A DNA stretch of 64,000 nt from Novosphingobium pokkalii. Lineage in GTDB: Bacteria; Pseudomonadota; Alphaproteobacteria; Sphingomonadales; Sphingomonadaceae. The stretch lies in NCBI RefSeq assembly GCF_014652855.1, contig NZ_BMZP01000012.1, positions 62,001 through 126,000 on the forward strand. The letters are read 5' to 3'. The number at the start of each line of letters is the position of its first letter. Within the stretch, counting starts at the first letter, position 1. Position numbers and translations under genes: made by a program. Of this stretch, positions 7,822 to 16,089 are shown in pieces. The notes beneath the pieces are model-generated. The model made no database searches, was not told the DNA's origin, and saw only the letters and a program-made list of their open reading frames with translations.

Positions 7822-10101
7822 TTAGGCCTCCACGCGCACCGGCACCCCCTTCGAGGCCGGCGTGTCGGACAGCTTCTCGCGCAGGCTCAGCGGCACCAGC
7901 GCATTGAGTTCAGGGAAATAGCCGGCCACTGTGCCGGCAGGCAGATCATAGGCCACCACTTTCAGCCCTTCCACCGCGCGCCGGGTCTCCGGCTCTGCTG
8001 CGGTTACCAAGGTGATGCGCTGCCCTTCGGCCAGACCCAGGCGCGCGATCTCCGCAGGCGCCATCAGCGCCACGGTGCGCTCGCCCGAGAGCCCGCGCAG
8101 CCGGTCGTTCATGCCATAGATCGTGGTGTTGAACTGGTCGTTGGAGCGCAGCGTGATCAGGCGCAGCGTATCGGCGGCTTCATCCTGCGGCCCGGCGTTG
8201 AGGACGCTGGGGTCGGTGAATTCGGCCTTGCCGCTCTGCGTGTGCCACACCCGGCGCCGCGCGTCGTTGCCGCGAAAAAACCCGCCCGGCTCGTGCATCC
8301 GGCGGTCCATGTCGTGGAATTCCTTGGGATAGGTCTGTGCGATCAGATCGCGGATGCGCGCATAGTCGCCGCGCCATTCGTCCCAGCGCCAGCGCGGGTT
8401 GGCCGGCAGGCTGGCCTTGGCCAGTTCGCACAGGATCGCGGTTTCGCTCAGCAGGTGCTCGCTGGCCGGCTTGCGCCGCCCCATCGAGCTGTAGATGTGG
8501 CTGAAGCTGTCCTCGATGCTGACGAACTGGTTGCCGCTGCCCTGGATGTCTTCCTCCGACCGTACCAGGCAGGGCAGGATCCAGCTTTCCTTGCCCGGCA
8601 GCAGATGCGTGTGGTTGAGCCGCGTGGCAATATGGACGGTCAGGTCCATCCCGCGCCATGCCGGATGCACGCGGCTGTGGTCGGGCACCGCCATGGCCAG
8701 GTTGCCACCAAGCCCCACGTAGACGCGGTTGCGGCCTTCCAGCAGCGCCTCCAGGAACTGAGCGGTGTTGTGGCCATCCTCCGGCGGCGTTTCCAGCCCG
8801 AGCACCTCGCGGTATTTATCCACCGGCGCCAGCGCGACTTTCTCGGTGATACCCACGGTACGTTGCCCCTGCACGTTGGAGTGGCCACGGATGGGCGAGC
8901 AACCAGCGCCGGGCCGGCCGATATTGCCGCGCAGCAAGAGCAGGTTGACCAGCAGGCCGATCGCCTCGCTGCCGTGGACCTGCTGCGTCAGGCCCATGCC
9001 ATAGATGCCGATGACTGCCTTGGCCTCGGCGTAGACATCGCCGGCCGCTTCCATTTCGGCGCGGGTGACGCCGCTTGCCGCTTCCAGCGCGTCCCACCCG
9101 GTCGCGTCCAGCTTGGCGCAAAAGGCAGCGAAGCCGTCGGTATGCTGCGCAATAAAATCCTGGTCGAGCAGGCCTTCCTCGCGCCCGGCGCGGGCCAGCA
9201 CATGCTTGCAAACGCCCATCAGTGCGGCAATGTCGCCGCCCGGGCGCACTTGCAGGTAAAGGTGGCTGAGCCGGGTCGCCTTGCCGGTCAGCATTTCCAG
9301 CGGGCTTTGCGGGTTGACGAATTCGACCAGCCCCGCTTCCTTGAGCGGGTTGAAGGTCACGATCTTGCAGCCGCGTTTCACCGCCTGTTGCAGCGGGTGC
9401 AGGATGCGCGGCGAGTTGGTGCCAGGGTTCTGCCCCAGGTAGAAGATCGCGTCGCACTGCTCCAGGTCTTCAAGCTGGCACGTGCCGACCGGCGAGCCGA
9501 TCACTTTCTTCAGGCCCACCGAGGTGGTCTCGTGGCACATGTTGGAGCTGTCGGGCAGGTTGTTGTGCCCCAGCGCCCGCGCCCATACCGCATAGAGATA
9601 GCTCGGCTCCAACGCCGCCTTGCCACTGGCGTAGAATGTCATCGCCTTGGCCGGAATGGCTTTCAGCTTGCTGCCGATCGCGGCAAATGCCTCGTCCCAG
9701 GTGGCGCGCACATAACGGTCCGTCGCCGGATCATAGCGCAGCGGCTCGATCAGCCGGCCTTCCCGCTCCAGTTCGTTGGCGCTCAGGTGCCACAGCTCGC
9801 TGACCGTGTGCGCCTCGAAAAAGGCGGGCGTGCACCGCGCGCTGGTCAAGTCCCACAGCGTGGCCTTGGCCCCGTTCTCGCAAAACTCGAAAGCCGCCGG
9901 ATTGGGCGGCTTGATCCAGGCGCACGAGGTGCAGGCCGTGCCATCGGGCTTGTTGAGGTGCCGCAGCGTTTCCAGCGCGCCCGGCCCGGCGCGCTGCGAC
10001 AGTTCGGTGGCGGCAATGCCTTCCAGCGATCCCCAGCCCCCGGCCGCTTCGGGCACCTCGATCGCGCGTGCCTCTGCTTCCGGGGTCTGGCGGTCGGTCA
10101 T
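7822..10101 (-). CDS. FdhF/YdeP-family molybdopterin oxidoreductase
   Basis: 759 residues. The N-terminal part has the short cysteine cluster typical of YdeP-type proteins (CTSCAW, then FEFCENGAKA) for a 4Fe-4S site, rather than the CxxC-x3-C of true formate dehydrogenases. Molybdopterin-binding stretches follow (SNMCHETTSVGLKKVIG, YLGQNPGTNSPRI, GAGCSPIRGHSNVQGQ), then a C-terminal dinucleotide-binding domain (LRLITLRSNDQFNT). In E. coli YdeP is linked to acid resistance, and other members sit beside formate dehydrogenase accessory genes; the reaction is unsettled. The ATG at 10099-10101 is preceded by AGGACGACCC. It stands alone, with a hairpin on either side. No fdhD-type sulfur carrier gene is in view. 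Confidence 0.88.
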   Translation of the reverse strand: MTDRQTPEAEARAIEVPEAAGGWGSLEGIAATELSQRAGPGALETLRHLNKPDGTACTSCAWIKPPNPAAFEFCENGAKATLWDLTSARCTPAFFEAHTVSELWHLSANELEREGRLIEPLRYDPATDRYVRATWDEAFAAIGSKLKAIPAKAMTFYASGKAALEPSYLYAVWARALGHNNLPDSSNMCHETTSVGLKKVIGSPVGTCQLEDLEQCDAIFYLGQNPGTNSPRILHPLQQAVKRGCKIVTFNPLKEAGLVEFVNPQSPLEMLTGKATRLSHLYLQVRPGGDIAALMGVCKHVLARAGREEGLLDQDFIAQHTDGFAAFCAKLDATGWDALEAASGVTRAEMEAAGDVYAEAKAVIGIYGMGLTQQVHGSEAIGLLVNLLLLRGNIGRPGAGCSPIRGHSNVQGQRTVGITEKVALAPVDKYREVLGLETPPEDGHNTAQFLEALLEGRNRVYVGLGGNLAMAVPDHSRVHPAWRGMDLTVHIATRLNHTHLLPGKESWILPCLVRSEEDIQGSGNQFVSIEDSFSHIYSSMGRRKPASEHLLSETAILCELAKASLPANPRWRWDEWRGDYARIRDLIAQTYPKEFHDMDRRMHEPGGFFRGNDARRRVWHTQSGKAEFTDPSVLNAGPQDEAADTLRLITLRSNDQFNTTIYGMNDRLRGLSGERTVALMAPAEIARLGLAEGQRITLVTAAEPETRRAVEGLKVVAYDLPAGTVAGYFPELNALVPLSLREKLSDTPASKGVPVRVEA

Positions 10102-10163
10102 GGTCGGGTCGTCCTGTGTCAGGGGTTGGGCGGCGCACCTAAAGTTACAGGCACAAAACTGTC

Positions 10164-10190
10164 GTCACCCCGGACTTGATCCGGGGTGAC
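10164..10190. repeat. REP-like hairpin, 11-base perfect stem
   Basis: GTCACCCCGGA (10164-10174), loop CTTGA, and TCCGGGGTGAC (10180-10190) form a perfect palindrome between katE (ending 10287) and the start of the FdhF-like gene (10101). It probably ends katE transcription. It shares its core and loop with the hairpin at 7772-7790. Confidence 0.75.
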
Positions 10191-10286
10191 GCTAATTTTC
10201 TTTCCCGGCCCACGACAAGACGCGTAACCGGGAGCTAGCCCAGGTTACGATGATGGAAGGTGGACGCCAGCGCCCACCCCCAACCA

Positions 10287-12446
10287 TCACGCCAAGGCGC
10301 GGACCTTCGGCTCGCGGGCGAAGTGGCGAACCGGGCCGACCTTGAGCAGGTCCGCGTTCGGCACCACGCCGTCGTCCTTTTCCACGCCGGCCTTGTCCAG
10401 GATCACTTGCGTGCCGGGGCAATGCGCGATGGTCTTGCAGTGGCCATAGGCATCCATGAACCACTGCACCGCCGCGCCCTGCTGCGCCAGCTTGGCCGCT
10501 TCATCGGGCATGAGCACCGAGGCCACGGCATCGAACATTACCGAAGGCGAGCCGTCGAGCTGCCCATCGGCCTTGAGCGTGCCGCCCTTTACCGCGATGC
10601 CGCCAACCTTGGGCGCCACCAGGAACGCCGTGCCGCCGGCCTTTTCGATGCCCTGCCTGAGCTCGTCGATCGTGGCCTTGTCCGATCCTTGTGCAAACAG
10701 GATGCCCACCTTGCGGCCGGCAAACGTGGCCTTGGCCTGCTTCTGGATGGACAGCGCATCGGACGGCTTCATCTTCACCAGCTTGCGCGCCGCCGGGGCC
10801 TTTTCCGGCAGGTCCATCGCCAGCCCGTCGGCCACGCGCGCAGCCAGGCTTTCATCCACATTGCGCAGGCGCGACAGCACGCGGGCACGCACGTGTTCGA
10901 GGCTCACTTTCGACAGCTCGAAGACCAGCGCCGAGGCCATGTGCGCCTGCTCGCTCTCTGTCTGCGAGTGGAAGAACAGCGCCGCCTGGCTGTAGTGATC
11001 GGCAAACAGGTCGGCGCGCACGCGGACCTTCTCGGTGGGATCGTTGCGCTCGCCGTTTTCGCGGAACGAGGTGAAGCCGGTGTCCTGGCTGGCACGAGGG
11101 CCGCTGTCCTCGCCCGCTTCGTCCAGCGAGTTCGGCTCGTAGTTGGCGCGGCCCTTGGGCACCAGCGTTTGCATCAGCCCGTCACGCTGCATGTTGTGGA
11201 ACGGACACTTGGGCGCGTTGATCGGGATTTGGTGGAAATTGGTGGTGCCCAGGCGCGATTTCTGCGTGTCGAGATAGGAAAACAGGCGTCCCTGGAGCAG
11301 CGGATCGTTGCTGAAATCGATGCCGGGGATCACATTGGAAGGCAGGAACGCCACCTGCTCGGTCTCGGCAAAGAAATTGTCGACATTGCGGTTGAGCGTC
11401 ATGCGCCCCACGATCTCCACCGGCACATCTTCTTCGGGGATCAGCTTGGTGGCATCGAGCACGTCATAGGGCTGCTTGGCCGCCCATGCCTCGTCGAACA
11501 CCTGCACGCCCAGATCCCACGCGGGGAACGCGCCGCTCGCGATGGATTCATGCAGGTCGCGGCGGTGGAAATCGGGATCGGCCCCGGCGATCTTGACCGC
11601 TTCGTCCCAGATCAGCGACTCCATGCCCTGCACCGGCTTCCAGTGGAACTTGACGAAACGCCCTTCGCCCTCGGCATTGACCAGGCGGAAGGTGTGGACG
11701 CCAAAGCCTTCCATCATGCGCAGCGTGCGCGGAATGGCGCGGTCGCTCATCGCCCACATGATCATGTGCATCGATTCCGGCATCAGGCCGACGAAATCCC
11801 AGAACGTGTCGTGCGCGCTGGCCGCCTGGGGATAGCCGCGATCGGCCTCCATCTTCACGGAGTGGATCAGGTCGGGAAACTTGATCGCATCCTGGATGAA
11901 GAACACCGGAATGTTGTTGCCGACCAGATCCCAGTTGCCTTCGTCGGTGTAGAACTTGACGGCAAAGCCGCGCACGTCGCGAGGGGTATCGACCGATCCG
12001 GCACCCCCGGCAACGGTCGAAAAGCGGGCAAACACCGGGCAGGTCTTGCCCGCTTCCTGGAACAGGCCGGCCTTGGTCAGTTCGGGGATGGCCTTGGTCA
12101 CTTCAAACACGCCATGTGCGCCCGAACCGCGCGCGTGGACGATGCGCTCGGGAATGCGCTCGTGGTCGAAGTGGAAGATCTTCTCGCGCAGGACGAAATC
12201 CTCGAGCAACGCTGGCCCGCGCGCCCCGGCCTTGAGGCTGTTCTGGTTGTCGGCCAGGCGGTGCCCGAAGTTGTCGGTCAGATAGGCTTCTGCTGGCGCG
12301 CCCGTCGGCGCATCCTGATGGGTTTCCCCGCCGTTGCCGGCCGTGGTGGCATAGGCCGCGTGGCCCGCGCCGGGCTGGTGATCGTGCAGCGCGTGGTCGA
12401 GGGCCGGCGCAGTCTTGCCGGCAGTGTGCTTGGGAGGCTTGGCCAT
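10287..12446 (-). CDS. katE: Large-subunit catalase HPII (clade 2)
   Basis: 719 residues, the length of the large clade 2 catalases. The distal heme histidine is in [12 protein letters not shown], the distal asparagine in [16 protein letters not shown], and the proximal tyrosine in RLFSYLDTQ. The last 150 residues form the flavodoxin-like domain special to large catalases ([21 protein letters not shown]). It splits hydrogen peroxide into water and oxygen in the cytoplasm, usually in stationary phase or under general stress. I start at the ATG 12444-12446, which has AAGAGGA about 9 bases upstream; the frame is open to 12545, but that extension is basic, unstructured and lacks a binding site. 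A terminator-like hairpin at 12555 separates it from the upstream small gene. Confidence 0.95.
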   Translation of the reverse strand: MAKPPKHTAGKTAPALDHALHDHQPGAGHAAYATTAGNGGETHQDAPTGAPAEAYLTDNFGHRLADNQNSLKAGARGPALLEDFVLREKIFHFDHERIPERIVHARGSGAHGVFEVTKAIPELTKAGLFQEAGKTCPVFARFSTVAGGAGSVDTPRDVRGFAVKFYTDEGNWDLVGNNIPVFFIQDAIKFPDLIHSVKMEADRGYPQAASAHDTFWDFVGLMPESMHMIMWAMSDRAIPRTLRMMEGFGVHTFRLVNAEGEGRFVKFHWKPVQGMESLIWDEAVKIAGADPDFHRRDLHESIASGAFPAWDLGVQVFDEAWAAKQPYDVLDATKLIPEEDVPVEIVGRMTLNRNVDNFFAETEQVAFLPSNVIPGIDFSNDPLLQGRLFSYLDTQKSRLGTTNFHQIPINAPKCPFHNMQRDGLMQTLVPKGRANYEPNSLDEAGEDSGPRASQDTGFTSFRENGERNDPTEKVRVRADLFADHYSQAALFFHSQTESEQAHMASALVFELSKVSLEHVRARVLSRLRNVDESLAARVADGLAMDLPEKAPAARKLVKMKPSDALSIQKQAKATFAGRKVGILFAQGSDKATIDELRQGIEKAGGTAFLVAPKVGGIAVKGGTLKADGQLDGSPSVMFDAVASVLMPDEAAKLAQQGAAVQWFMDAYGHCKTIAHCPGTQVILDKAGVEKDDGVVPNADLLKVGPVRHFAREPKVRALA

Positions 12447-12554
12447 CAGGTAAAATCCTCTTGGGAACGGCGCGCACGGCCTTTCGCCTGGCGAGACGCG
12501 ACGTCCCCGCACAGTGCGCTGGATAAATGAAACGAATGCGTTCAATAACGCAGA

Positions 12555-12584
12555 AGCCCCCGCGCCGCTTGGGACACGGGGGCT
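12555..12584 (-). terminator. Hairpin downstream of the 71-residue membrane protein gene
   Basis: AGCCCCCG (12555-12562) pairs with CGGGGGCT (12577-12584) as a perfect 8-base stem. On the minus strand it follows the stop of the small gene at 12600 and is followed by TTCTGCGTTATTG, weakly T-rich. It should insulate katE from upstream transcription. Confidence 0.65.
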
Positions 12585-12599
12585 CTTAGTGAATGTTTG

Positions 12600-12815
12600 T
12601 CAGTACACCGTGCCCTGCTGGCGAGCTTGGCGCTTGGCCATGTAGCGGGTCGCGAGCCAGCCGCCAGTTGCGGCCGCGACAAAGCCCACAGCGCCCATGC
12701 GGCGCAGCACGGTGGCGGCCGCCACGCCAAGCAGCGCGCCGCCGCCTTCGCTCATGCCGGGGGTGCGCTCGGCAATCTTCTTGCCGACCATTGCGGATAC
12801 GATCTTGCCAATCAC
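12600..12815 (-). CDS. Small glycine/alanine-rich membrane protein, unknown function
   Basis: 71 residues: MIGKIVSAMVGKKIAERTPG, a glycine-rich stretch (GGGALLGVAAATVLRRMG), then a likely membrane helix (AVGFVAAATGGWLATRYMAK) and a basic tail. Short proteins of this type are common and uncharacterised in sphingomonads. The helix may place it in the inner membrane, with the positive tail in the cytoplasm. It is read toward katE but is separated from it by a hairpin. No family function can be assigned. The start has few competitors, and codon use matches the neighbouring genes. Confidence 0.65.
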   Translation of the reverse strand: MIGKIVSAMVGKKIAERTPGMSEGGGALLGVAAATVLRRMGAVGFVAAATGGWLATRYMAKRQARQQGTVY

Positions 12816-12938
12816 GAGGCGCCCTTTCGCTCGATGGAAATCAAGGGCGTAAACGTTCGCAGCAAGGCATCGTTCCAGAATTCGCAGGCAGCGGCACCGG
12901 AGCGGACAACGCCTGAGCCCGCCCCGGCGCCGGCACGA

Positions 12939-13520
12939 TCAAACCTTCTGGCCCACGCTCGGTGCCGGCGCGGCCGGGGCATCGGCCTTGGCAGGCACGG
13001 CCTGGGCGTTGGGCTTGACCGCGCTACAGGCATCCGAGGCGGCCTGCGTCACGCGCGGCGCTTCCGCTGTGCCGCCTTCGGAACTGTAGGAGATCGTGCG
13101 CGTGCATCCCGATGCGTCGGTCGTTGACGAAACATAGGTCATGTGCACACCCTTGGGCAGGTTGCGCATGTCTGCCACGGTCACGCCGGGCGCGCCATTG
13201 CCTGCGGCAGCCTGGGCCATCGCCGCGCGCTGCATCAGTGCGGCCTGCTGCATCATCGCCTGAGCCTGCTGGTCCATCATGGCCGAGAACATTGCCATGT
13301 GCGCAAATGGATCGGTTGCAGGATCGTCCGCGACCGGCTGGATGGCGATGCGCGGAGGCACTGCGCCCCGATACTGCACTTGCGCCACCGAACCATCGGG
13401 CAGGCTGACCAGCATGGTGTGAAGGTCCGCCGTCGCGGCCTGGGCAGCGCAGGCCCCGGCCACCGACAGCGCGGCGGCGCCGATCACGAACTTTGCCACA
13501 AACTTGGGAAATCCGGGCAT
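12939..13520 (-). CDS. Secreted Met/Gln-rich hypothetical protein
   Basis: 193 residues. The N terminus is a clear Sec signal peptide (KFVAKFVIGAAALSVAGACA, cleavage probably after AQA near residue 28). The mature part has an N-terminal beta-like stretch, then from about residue 72 a helix with eight methionines within 28 residues (FAHMAMFSAMMDQQAQAMM and on). After that come a two-cysteine domain (SGCTRTISY and SDACSAV, probably one disulfide) and an Ala/Pro-rich tail. I recognise no family. The Met-rich helix could be a soft-metal (copper or silver) site or simply an amphipathic coiled coil. It is divergent from the DmeR gene, with about 200 bases between them, and should be periplasmic. 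Confidence 0.72.
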   Translation of the reverse strand: MPGFPKFVAKFVIGAAALSVAGACAAQAATADLHTMLVSLPDGSVAQVQYRGAVPPRIAIQPVADDPATDPFAHMAMFSAMMDQQAQAMMQQAALMQRAAMAQAAAGNGAPGVTVADMRNLPKGVHMTYVSSTTDASGCTRTISYSSEGGTAEAPRVTQAASDACSAVKPNAQAVPAKADAPAAPAPSVGQKV

Positions 13521-13698
13521 GGATAGAGCTCCTTCTGCTTGTCCGCCGCAGAAATTTCCGCCGCCTGGCTGAACGCCCGATGAAGCCGATCGTCAGGTGC
13601 GACAAAGCGCGAGCGGCCCGCCGCAACCGGTCGTTGGATGAGACAACGCCGCGCAAGGTCAGCCCCTGCCAACGCATGTCGGTTGACTGGCTGGCCAT

Positions 13699-13720
13699 AT
13701 AGGATAGGGGGGTATCCTAT
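13699..13720 (+). promoter_or_regulatory. RcnR/DmeR-type operator overlapping the dmeR start codon
   Basis: ATAGGATA (13699-13706), six G residues (13707-13712) and TATCCTAT (13713-13720) form a perfect dyad around a G-tract, the layout of operators bound by RcnR, FrmR and DmeR. The last two bases are the first two of the dmeR ATG. The G-tract also sits where a ribosome binding site is expected. Autorepression is inferred. Confidence 0.85.
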
Positions 13721-13994
13721 GGGACATCTCAGCACGGACAATGACGCGCTCATCAAGCGGGTGCGGCGGCTTATCGGACAGCTCCAGGCGATCGAGCGCG
13801 CCCTGGCCGGTGGAGACGACTGCACCACCACCCTTCACCTGGCCGCGGCGGCGCGCGGGGCCATGGGCGGATTGATCGAGGAACTGATCGAATCCCACCT
13901 CAAGGCCCACGTTTCCGCCCCCGGCCTTTCCGCGCAGGAACGCGATGAGGGGGCGCAGGCGCTGATCGCCGCAATCCGCCGCTATGCCAAGTAA
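13719..13994 (+). CDS. dmeR: Ni/Co-sensing CsoR/RcnR-family repressor
   Basis: 91 residues, the four-helix DUF156 fold. Starting at the ATG 13719 puts His3, Cys35, His60 and His64 exactly where RcnR binds nickel and cobalt, which fixes both the start and the metal specificity. A start further inside would lose His3. Copper-sensing CsoR and formaldehyde-sensing FrmR have different residues. Metal binding should release the protein from the palindromic operator that overlaps its own start codon. It is followed after 18 bases by dmeF, as in the dmeRF operons of rhizobia and agrobacteria, so it controls its own synthesis and that of the efflux pump. Confidence 0.93.
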   Translation: MGHLSTDNDALIKRVRRLIGQLQAIERALAGGDDCTTTLHLAAAARGAMGGLIEELIESHLKAHVSAPGLSAQERDEGAQALIAAIRRYAK

Positions 13995-14012
13995 GCGCCA
14001 GGAACCGACACC

Positions 14013-14978
14013 ATGACCACGCCCCTTTCCCACGATGCCGCTGGCCAGATGGCGCACGATCACGATTTCCTTGGCGCCACACACGATGCCAATGCGCGCC
14101 GCACGCGGCTGGTCGTGCTGCTGACCGCCACGATGATGGTGGGCGAAATCATTGCCGGCTATGCCACCGGATCGATGGCGCTGCTGGCCGATGGCTTTCA
14201 CATGGCGACCCACGCCGGCGCGCTGGGCGTGGCCGCGCTGGCCTATGCCTATGCCCGCCGCCACAGCCACAATCCCGCCTTCAGCTTCGGCACCGGCAAG
14301 GTCGGTGACCTGGCGGGCTTTGCTTCCGCCCTCGTCCTGGCGCTGATTGCGCTGGCGATCGGCGTGGAGTCGCTGCTGCGCCTGTTCAGCCCGGCCAAAG
14401 TGGCGTTTGGCGAAGCCACCGTCATCGCCGCGATCGGGCTGGCCGTGAACCTGGCGAGCGCCGCGCTGCTGGGCCATGGCCACGATCATCATCACCATGG
14501 GCATCACCATGACCACGATCACGCCCATGGGCACGAGCATGACCATGGCCACCACCATGGGCACGGCGACAACAACCTGCGCTCGGCCTATGTCCATGTG
14601 CTGGCCGATGCGCTGACCTCGGTCATGGCCATCGTGGCCTTGCTCGCCGGGCGCTATCTCGGCTGGGTCTGGCTCGATCCGGTGATGGGCATCGTTGGCG
14701 GGATCGTCATCGCGCGCTGGGCCTGGACGCTGATGCAGGACACGGCTGCCGTGCTGCTGGACCGCACCGACGCGGGCATTGCCAAGGCGGTGAAGACCGC
14801 CATTGCCGCGCCGGGCGACGTGCACCTGACCGACCTGCACGTCTGGCGCATCGGGCCAGAGGCGCATGCCGCCATCGTCAGTGTGCGCCCGCTGGGCGAA
14901 CCGCTCGACATCCAGGCGCTGCGCCATCGGCTGGCCGGGATTGCACCGCTGCGCCACGTCACGATCGAATTGCATTGA
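14013..14978 (+). CDS. dmeF: Cation diffusion facilitator, Co/Ni efflux (DmeF)
   Basis: 321 residues. Six membrane helices are predicted, with the transport motif LLADGFHMATHAGAL in helix 2 and HVLADALTSVMAIVALL in helix 5. Between helices 4 and 5 is a cytoplasmic loop at residues 154-188 holding about 19 histidines, and the N-terminal tail has HDHD. These are marks of DmeF-type divalent metal exporters using the proton gradient in the inner membrane. The long His loop probably collects Co(II) or Ni(II). It is cotranscribed with dmeR. Its last 20 bases overlap the end of the convergent NiCoT permease gene, so the two transcripts are antisense at their 3' ends. Confidence 0.93.
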   Translation: MTTPLSHDAAGQMAHDHDFLGATHDANARRTRLVVLLTATMMVGEIIAGYATGSMALLADGFHMATHAGALGVAALAYAYARRHSHNPAFSFGTGKVGDLAGFASALVLALIALAIGVESLLRLFSPAKVAFGEATVIAAIGLAVNLASAALLGHGHDHHHHGHHHDHDHAHGHEHDHGHHHGHGDNNLRSAYVHVLADALTSVMAIVALLAGRYLGWVWLDPVMGIVGGIVIARWAWTLMQDTAAVLLDRTDAGIAKAVKTAIAAPGDVHLTDLHVWRIGPEAHAAIVSVRPLGEPLDIQALRHRLAGIAPLRHVTIELH

Positions 14979-15747
14979 TCCGGGCGGTTGCCAGCAGGGT
15001 GACGATGGCCAGGGCCGTGCCCGCACCCAGCGCGGTCAAGGCGGTCTCTGACAGCAGCAGTGGCCGCCCCAGCATTTCCGCCACGGCCAGCGCCGCCGAA
15101 CCAAAGCTGAGCGTCACGACCAGCCAGCCGACCGCCCGGCGATAGCGCCGCACCTGGCCCGTGCGGCGGGCGGCCCCGCGCAGCAGGCGGCCCACGATCT
15201 GGCTGTCAAGCGTATCGGCCAGGACCATGCCCGTGGCAAAAGCAGCAGCAATCGCCAGCACGGCCGGCACGCCACCCCGCACAGTGGCCGCCGCACCCCA
15301 GGCCGCAGCCTGGGTGGCCGTATCGAACACCAGGCCAAAGATCAGGCCGATGGCGATGATCGCGGCGGGGTGCGTACTCTCCCGCAAGGGCCTGGGGATC
15401 AGCGCCGAACGCCAGCCCACCGGGACATAGTCGGCGCGGACAAGCAGCGCGCGCAGGTTCATGCTGCCCACCAGCAACAGCAGGGCAACCACCAAGCCAT
15501 CGACCAGCGGCCCCGTCCAGGCCGGGATCGCCAAAGCCTTTGCCGCCAGGGCCATGGCCAGCGCCACCACCGCCACCGACAAGCTGTGCCCGCAGGCAAA
15601 CAGCGTGCCGGTCCACAGCGCCAGGCGCGGCCGCGTCTCCGCAGTGCGAAACACGATGCTGTCGATCACGGCGATATGGTCGGGATCGAGCGCATGGCGC
15701 ACGCCCATCACGAACATCAGCCAGAGCGCGGCGGTTTCCAGCATCAT
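14959..15747 (-). CDS. NiCoT-family nickel/cobalt permease
   Basis: 262 residues and about seven or eight membrane helices. It has the defining HX4DH signature (RHALDPDH), followed by the second signature CGHSLSVAVVA and the third GLVFDTATQ, all of which coordinate Ni or Co in the NiCoT/HoxN family. It imports the metal across the inner membrane. The frame is open further upstream, but the ATG 15745-15747 overlaps the stop of the DUF1289 gene by four bases (ATGA) and follows GGGGAAGA, so translation is coupled. It converges with dmeF, so uptake and efflux of the same metals face each other. The family mixes Ni and Co specificity; I cannot choose between them. Confidence 0.87.
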   Translation of the reverse strand: MMLETAALWLMFVMGVRHALDPDHIAVIDSIVFRTAETRPRLALWTGTLFACGHSLSVAVVALAMALAAKALAIPAWTGPLVDGLVVALLLLVGSMNLRALLVRADYVPVGWRSALIPRPLRESTHPAAIIAIGLIFGLVFDTATQAAAWGAAATVRGGVPAVLAIAAAFATGMVLADTLDSQIVGRLLRGAARRTGQVRRYRRAVGWLVVTLSFGSAALAVAEMLGRPLLLSETALTALGAGTALAIVTLLATARINAIRS

Positions 15748-15938
15748 GGCTCTTCCCCCAGCCGCAGCCCGCGCGTTTCGAGACGCGCGAGGCGATCGGG
15801 CAAGGCCCGCGCGATCGCCAGGCGGCGCGGACGCGGCGCTTTCTTCCATTCGCGGCATTCGTCCAGCGTGCGGCCGCAAGCGCGGCACCAGCCGGAGCGC
15901 GCGTCGAAACGGCAGAGGCCAAGGCACGGGCTTTTCAT
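15744..15938 (-). CDS. DUF1289 small cysteine-rich protein
   Basis: 64 residues. The N-terminal half is a DUF1289 domain with four cysteines (SPCLGLCRFD, then GWCRACGRTLDEC..EW), the usual CxxxC...CxxC layout likely to bind Zn or another metal or an iron-sulfur cluster. The rest is a basic tail. Function is unknown. It is the first gene of the transcript and is translationally coupled to the Ni/Co permease, so it may help handle the imported metal. A Zur-like palindrome lies 41 bases upstream of its start. Confidence 0.8.
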   Translation of the reverse strand: MKSPCLGLCRFDARSGWCRACGRTLDECREWKKAPRPRRLAIARALPDRLARLETRGLRLGEEP

Positions 15939-15979
15939 GCCGGCAGCGGGGAACTGGAAACGGATGTCATGCAGATTTA

Positions 15980-16004
15980 TGTAACGTTATATTATATCAT
16001 TACA
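15980..16004. promoter_or_regulatory. Zur-like palindrome upstream of the DUF1289-NiCoT operon
   Basis: Arms TGTAACGTTATA (15980-15991) and TATATCATTACA (15993-16004) flank a single T and match in 10 of 12 positions when inverted. By eye about 19 of 23 positions agree with the gammaproteobacterial Zur consensus as I remember it (GAAATGTTATA-n-TATAACATTTC). It stands in an AT-rich patch within a GC-rich region, just upstream of the DUF1289 gene. The regulator assignment (Zur or another Fur-family protein) is inference. Confidence 0.55.
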
Positions 16005-16089
16005 AGCTTGAAAATAGCCCCGCGAAACTTTGCCACGGGGATGCGACCGGAGCGGAAACGGCCAGTGCCGCCCCGCCCCGGCAGACCAA

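Noticed and set aside
7519..10179. Open plus-strand frame of over 880 codons opposite the FdhF/YdeP gene
   Set aside because: It begins inside the catalase-family gene in another frame, shows no domain and is explained by antisense codon bias.
14472..14576. Repetitive CAT/CAC-GAT-GGC stretch resembling a tandem repeat
   Set aside because: It encodes the histidine-rich metal-binding loop of DmeF and is explained by the protein.
15939..16089. Possible cobalamin riboswitch between the TonB receptor and Ni/Co genes
   Set aside because: I found no conserved B12-box or its complement in this 150-base gap; a Zur-like palindrome is the only clear signal.
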